From: Gymnopus androsaceus JB14
Taxonomy: Eukaryota; Basidiomycota; Agaricomycetes; Agaricales; Omphalotaceae
Length of the DNA stretch: 64,000 nt
Assembly: GCA_009733575.1 (NCBI GenBank)
Contig: ML769498.1
Span: forward strand, 1 to 64,000
Direction of reading: 5' to 3'
The notes beneath the pieces were generated by a model, which was given only the letters and a program-made list of their open reading frames with translations, searched no databases and was not told the DNA's origin. Of this stretch, positions 59,710 through 64,000 are shown in pieces; position 1 is the stretch's first letter, and every line of letters starts with the position of its first letter. Position numbers and translations under genes: made by a program.

Positions 59710-61585
59710 ATGGGCACCATGGAAAAGCTCGAAGAGTATCTCGACGCTTTGGAGGAATATGTTTTTGCCTCATTATCTGCTGCTTCTCCAGACGGTCTCC
59801 GTGATACCGTTAACCAGCTCTGGATTGACCTCACTCGCTATGGTCCCAAGATTCCCAATATCCACAACGTCAGGATTCCTGGACTTGGGGACTTTGAAAT
59901 TCCTCCTCTGCCTCCTCCGCCTCCACCGAAAGTCTTTGTCAGAAAAATGCTATGATTGGGTCGATACGCATCCTTGGACCGCAGGAGGCATCGCTGCTGG
60001 TACGCTCGGAGCAGGATTACTAGTCGGATATGGCAGAATTTACATGAGAGCCAAAAGAGCAAGGAGCCTGAAGAACAAGGCTGAAGCAAGCGAACGACGT
60101 CAGGTTATAGGTACATACCTGCCTGAAATCTTTGAATTGTGTCTGAAGTTTGGTTACAGTTGTGCTTGGTGGAGATACGCCTTTTGGACTTCCACTCATT
60201 CTCGATCTAGAGAAGAAAGGATATATCGTGATCACCAGTGTTGCTACTTCTGAAGCCATAGATGCTTTGGAACGTAAATGTCATGGTTATGTCCGCGCGC
60301 TGATACTTGATCCTAGCCAAGTCGGTGTTCCATTCATTCTGAATAGTATTCAACGACTGACTTTCTTCTGCTAAAGCCGGATACAGTTCCTGTCTTCCTG
60401 CGATCTCTGGCATCGACATTGTCGCGCCGTTTCCCTGTTACAGCAGCTGGAGACCCTTACGCTTCTCCAGCTTCCCATCCTTACATCCAATCTGTTATAT
60501 CACTCCTTACTCTCCCTCCTCCCTCCTTGCATGCTCCCCTTGAGCATGTCTCTCTTCAACACTCCTACATGTCTTATCTAAATGTTACACAAATCACTCC
60601 GCTACAGGTTATCCAGTCGCTTCTCCCACTTCTCAGGAATGCTCATGTTCCCAACCACGGCAAAAAGACTATCGTCGTCTGTTTACCCGCAACAGAAGCG
60701 CATATGGGCCTGCCGTTCTCTGCCGTGCAGTCTATGAGTGCCTCGAGCACCCTCCGTGCCGTCGAAGTTCTCCGAAGGGAAATCGACGTTGCAGGTCTCA
60801 CAGGAAAGTCTGAGACGATGAAGAACATCAAGGTCGTCGTGGCAGATGTAGGAGCATTCGATCTTGGCGGAGGGTCACCACCCCAGGATGTATACAAGGC
60901 GATGGAAAAGTGGACGGCGTCTGAGAAAGTTACCTATGGGCCAGCGTTCGTTTCAATGGCGCATCAGCCTGCTTCCACTTCTGGTAGAAGCTGGATGATG
61001 GTATTCCGCGGGCAGGGCGTTGCGAGAAAGCCGACAGATGTTAGTGTTTTCGTCAACACTGTCGTCGGAGTGGTCAGCAATGGCAGATATGGATACTCGT
61101 CTGTTGTTCAGCGCCTTGGCCTCGGAAAGATCTTGAACTGGATCAGAGGAGATAGACTTTCTGTTGGTGCCGGCGGTTAGTGGTTTTCTTCTTCTTGCGA
61201 CTACACAAATCAATTGTTGAAACTGACTTGAACATTAGCGAAAACTTATCGAGTAGCGTCGTTGTTACCTTCCCTCATCCTCAACACACTCCTCAACATC
61301 CCGGCCTTCTTGATCTCAGTCCGCAACTCGCTTCTTACTACTCAACCTTTTATTCGACCTCCGGCTTCTACTCCTGCTCCTGCCCCACTTCCGCCGTCTG
61401 CGCAAGAGCAAGCTGCTGCTCTCGTCGTTCCGAAGAAAAACTCAGAGAGCAGTGGTGAGAGCAGTAATAATGAGCATTCCGAAACTGGCTCAGAGGCGGA
61501 TGTTGAGAGTAATGAGGAAGACCAAGAGCATGGAATGGCGGAGAGCAGTTGGATAAGTCTTCCCGAGGGAGACACGACTGCGTAA
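59710..61585 (+). CDS. DUF1776 family protein (SDR-like)
   Basis: Fungal protein of the DUF1776 family, related to short-chain dehydrogenases; yeast PBR1 is a member. Start MGTMEKLEEYLDALEEYVF, then FEIPPLPPPPPPKV. Next a hydrophobic segment WTAGGIAAGTLGAGLLVGYG that may span a membrane. Rossmann-like start VVLGGDTPFGLPLILDLEKK, then RFPVTAAGDPYASPASHPYI, IVVCLPATEAHMGLPFSAVQ, AVEVLRREIDVAG. C-terminus TYRVASLLPSLILNTLLNIP followed by a Pro/Ser and acidic tail (SEADVESNEEDQEH). Several introns. One unclear join lies at 59932-59945: after PPPPKV the frame must change, but no intron of normal size fits, so a small indel or longer intron is possible. Confidence 0.72.
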
Positions 61586-62088
61586 ATATTCCGCGACAAA
61601 TGGAAGGAATGGTGGAACGGTATCTATCTATACGGAGTTTAGACTTACATCCCTACTCTTGCCTATCCCTACTGCTCCCTACACTCACACCATCATAATC
61701 GGCTCAACGTTGGAGGGAGCTGAGAGGGATAAGAAACTTGTAATTGTATGTATGTTGTTGTACGTTGTAAATTGTAAAAGGATATCGTTTCGTTATAACT
61801 TATAAAGTCTTGGGACGTTCAAGGATGTTGACAATCTTCGTATTAATATCTCGTCACAGACAATCACAGACTCGTTTTCCTTCTCCAAATCACGGATTTT
61901 CCCCTGTATCTCGTTCAACTCTACGACTGTATCTCACTTCACGCCGGTGTCAAGTCTCAGTGCATGAACGACACGAGCACGTTGATGTATGGGTGAAAAA
62001 CCAACTTGCGATGAACTACAGTGTCTTGGTATTAAAAGAACATCTGCTGAGGTATTCAGTACATTTAAAGAGTATCTGAACTTGAAAG
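61586..62088. other. Convergent intergenic region
   Basis: About 500 bases between the stop of the DUF1776 gene and the stop of the minus-strand F-box gene. No gene seen; presumably two 3' untranslated regions. Confidence 0.5.
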
Positions 62089-63679
62089 TTATGAGTTCTG
62101 CCCACTGACAACCACCCTCAAACCCTCCGCTTCGAGATTCTTCAACGGTCCGTAGATCTCCTCGTCCACATCCCGATTCGTGAAACGCATGACGACCGAG
62201 CGCAGACAGGCAAGAGTTTCACCGCCACGAGTCGACGAACAATCACTCCCGCCAGTGAAGGCTTCAGGATTCCACCTTGAAGAAATCATATCTACGAAAT
62301 CCCTATCGCTGAAGTCTGAGCCACTGAACGTGAGTGAAATACTCTGTCAGTTTTGTTACCAGTGCTGAAGAACGGGAAGCATGCAAACTTTGCAGAAGGC
62401 ATGAAGTTATAGGACTAGTATCTGATACTTTGGAATCATCCATGGTAAGATCAAGCAGAGAGGGAAGGCGATGAAGAAGATCGATGAGATCTGAGTCCGA
62501 AGAGTGGGATGAATTTAATAGAGGGTCGTGAGGCGAAAAGAGGAACTCGATATGAACATGTTCAGCTCATCTTTAGGCCAGGGGTCTGCGTATTTACTCG
62601 CATTCTTCGATGTGAAGAGAGGTTAAGGAAGGGCATATCATCGAGGAAAAAACAATTGCCAGCGAGTTGTAGAGACATCCTGGAGAGAGTGAAAATGATA
62701 ACATTTCTACAACAGGTGCTGTTATAGCAGGCTCACATCGTACAAATTGGGTTTCAAGAAGCTGTCGAAAGCGCAACTCTCTGAGATGAGAACACAATTT
62801 GAACACATTTTCCATGTTATCGGTGAATTGAGCGATTTCAAGCATGGTGAGTTGCTTCCAGGGAAAGTTATGCCGAGGCAGATTCTCCAAAGGAATCGTC
62901 CCAACCTGAACTTGCGCAAATTGGGTGCATCCTGGAAGAGGTCTAATCGAAATGGAGAATGAATGAGGATGCTTGGAATTGCAAGTTACCTCTAGTAGTG
63001 GGAATCGCATAGGAATCATTGAACTCATGAGAGCCCTCCACACTTTCGACTGCACTCGAAGCTTCTTCCAAGCGGGTACAACATCCAATGAAGGGTAGTA
63101 CAGATAACTAAATGGTGTGGCTTCAAGCTGTTCGCCATGCTTCTCGCTGAGTGTAAGAGTGAGAGGAGATTGTTGTGAAGAGGCGAGGTAGAGGTCCAAA
63201 ATGGGGAAGGAAGGTAGGCTGAAAGATGTGTACATCTTAATATGTATACAAGACCATATATCAGGCAAAGACTTCGCCAGAGACCTCCATCGCGAACATA
63301 CACTGCTAATTGTCAGTGCAGGCATGGTTTCCAACCTTTTCGATGTAAGCTCGTTCGTATCGCACGCAAAGCCGAAAATGGAGAGGAAAGTCTCGTTTGG
63401 CAATCTACGAATGGGTGACCTGAGCGCGCATAAAGAAGCTGCGTACTTTTCCAGGTGCTGACGACGAGCCTCCAGGCGATGAAGTTCGGATTGCACACGG
63501 TAGATCTCGAAATTGCAGTCCTCGAGATCTTTGTCTAGATCTGCAAGGGTTCTAGACATTTCCATTTCATCCACAGATTGAACCGCAGGGCCATATTCTG
63601 CCCGTAACCTTCTCTGTATGTCTTCCAATTTGTCGATGTCGGCGTGTTGATGAAAGTTCTCCGTTTCTGAAGCCATCAT
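62089..63679 (-). CDS. F-box protein with leucine-rich-repeat-like C-terminal part
   Basis: Substrate adaptor type of SCF ubiquitin ligases, an expanded group in Agaricomycetes. Start MMASETENFHQHADIDKLED at 63679. A coiled coil (LADLDKDLEDCNFEIYRV, HRLEARRQHLEKYA) precedes the F-box SPIRRLPNETFLSIFGFACD, followed by ISSVCSRWRSLAKSLPDIWS. The middle has diverged Leu-rich strands (LTMLEIAQFTDNMENVFKLC, LRELRFRQL). A stop after LTSLHIEECE lies inside the next intron; splicing on leads to the exon with FVDMISSRWNPEAF-like sequence and the family-typical end GPLKNLEAEGLRVVVSGQNS. The target protein is unknown. Confidence 0.78.
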
Positions 63680-63906
63680 GAACTGTTGCTCTTGTTTAGA
63701 ACAGGATAATATAATGGCTTACACAGGCTACACACCAAAGAGTCAATCCCGTTTGAGAGAAGATCTGCTAGAATAAGCGCTCTGTATCTTCAATAAACCT
63801 AACCTCAATAACTTAGGCAACAAATCTAGATATGCAGCTGATAACTCAACTCACTGTCACTTATTGCTCGCTTCCATCCACTTAGACTCACTTTATCACA
63901 TCTACT

Positions 63907-64000
63907 ATGAAACAAAAAAACGAGCGCCGACTTCCTGACGAAATCTTCGCTCTCATCATTGAATGGCTCGATGACCAGACTTCTCTCCAGAATACGGCGC
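63907..64000 (+). CDS. F-box-like protein, 5' end only
   Basis: Start MKQKNERRLPDEIFALIIEW at 63907, then LDDQTSLQNTA to the window edge. The Leu-Pro-x-Glu-Ile/Leu-x-x-x-Ile-x-x-x-Leu pattern is the start of an F-box. Divergent from the F-box gene at 62.1-63.7 kb, about 230 bases apart. Only 31 codons are visible. Confidence 0.5.
   Translation, partial: MKQKNERRLPDEIFALIIEWLDDQTSLQNTA

Noticed and set aside
1..64000. CRISPR array, rRNA operon or prophage
   Set aside because: The repeats seen are WD40 coding units, duplications or microsatellites, and the gene set is eukaryotic with spliceosomal introns.

Overview
This window looks like nuclear DNA of a basidiomycete, most likely an Agaricomycete. 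Genes are packed on both strands and cut by many 45-75 nt introns. They include a fungal NACHT-WD40 receptor, Ran1-like kinases, atypical kinase-like folds, fungal P450s, an EF-hand alternative NADH dehydrogenase and F-box proteins with a short N-terminal coiled coil. No ribosomal RNA, convincing tRNA or CRISPR was seen.

Left part (1-11.0 kb): the 3' end of a CTF18 gene (1-943) is followed by a TA-flanked MITE-like element (1672-2220), a 112-bp tandem duplication and a NACHT-WD40 gene on the minus strand (3394-7608). A second, decayed CTF18 copy lies at about 8.4-10.98 kb. The receptor is therefore bracketed by two direct CTF18 copies. Its 14 near-identical 129-bp WD40 repeats carry four single-base deletions.

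11.3-18.1 kb: a Ran1-like kinase (minus), a protein-kinase-like gene (plus) and an SGNH/GDSL hydrolase (minus). 19.2-23.6 kb: two tandem P450 genes (plus). 23.7-33.1 kb: an uncharacterised protein with repeated Cys motifs (minus), CLP1 (minus, a pre-mRNA 3'-end factor), an MFS permease (plus) and a small helical protein (minus).

34-48 kb: two copies of a 3.7-3.9 kb segment, each with one P450 gene (minus), flank a class V-like myosin that lacks a cargo-binding domain. Phosphotransferase-like genes, both damaged, sit at the outer edges. All four P450 genes share a 12-nt microexon coding the heme loop.

48-64 kb: a possible HMG-box-like gene, a long gene-poor stretch, an alternative NADH dehydrogenase with two sequence-related adjacent introns, a second Ran1-like kinase, an unknown acidic protein, a DUF1776 protein, an F-box/LRR-like gene and the start of another F-box-like gene.

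The theme is local duplication and turnover (receptor repeats, P450s, CTF18, kinase-like genes) around housekeeping genes (CTF18, CLP1, NADH dehydrogenase, DUF1776). Exon limits are hand-read from splice signals and reading frames. Starts and small exons may be wrong.
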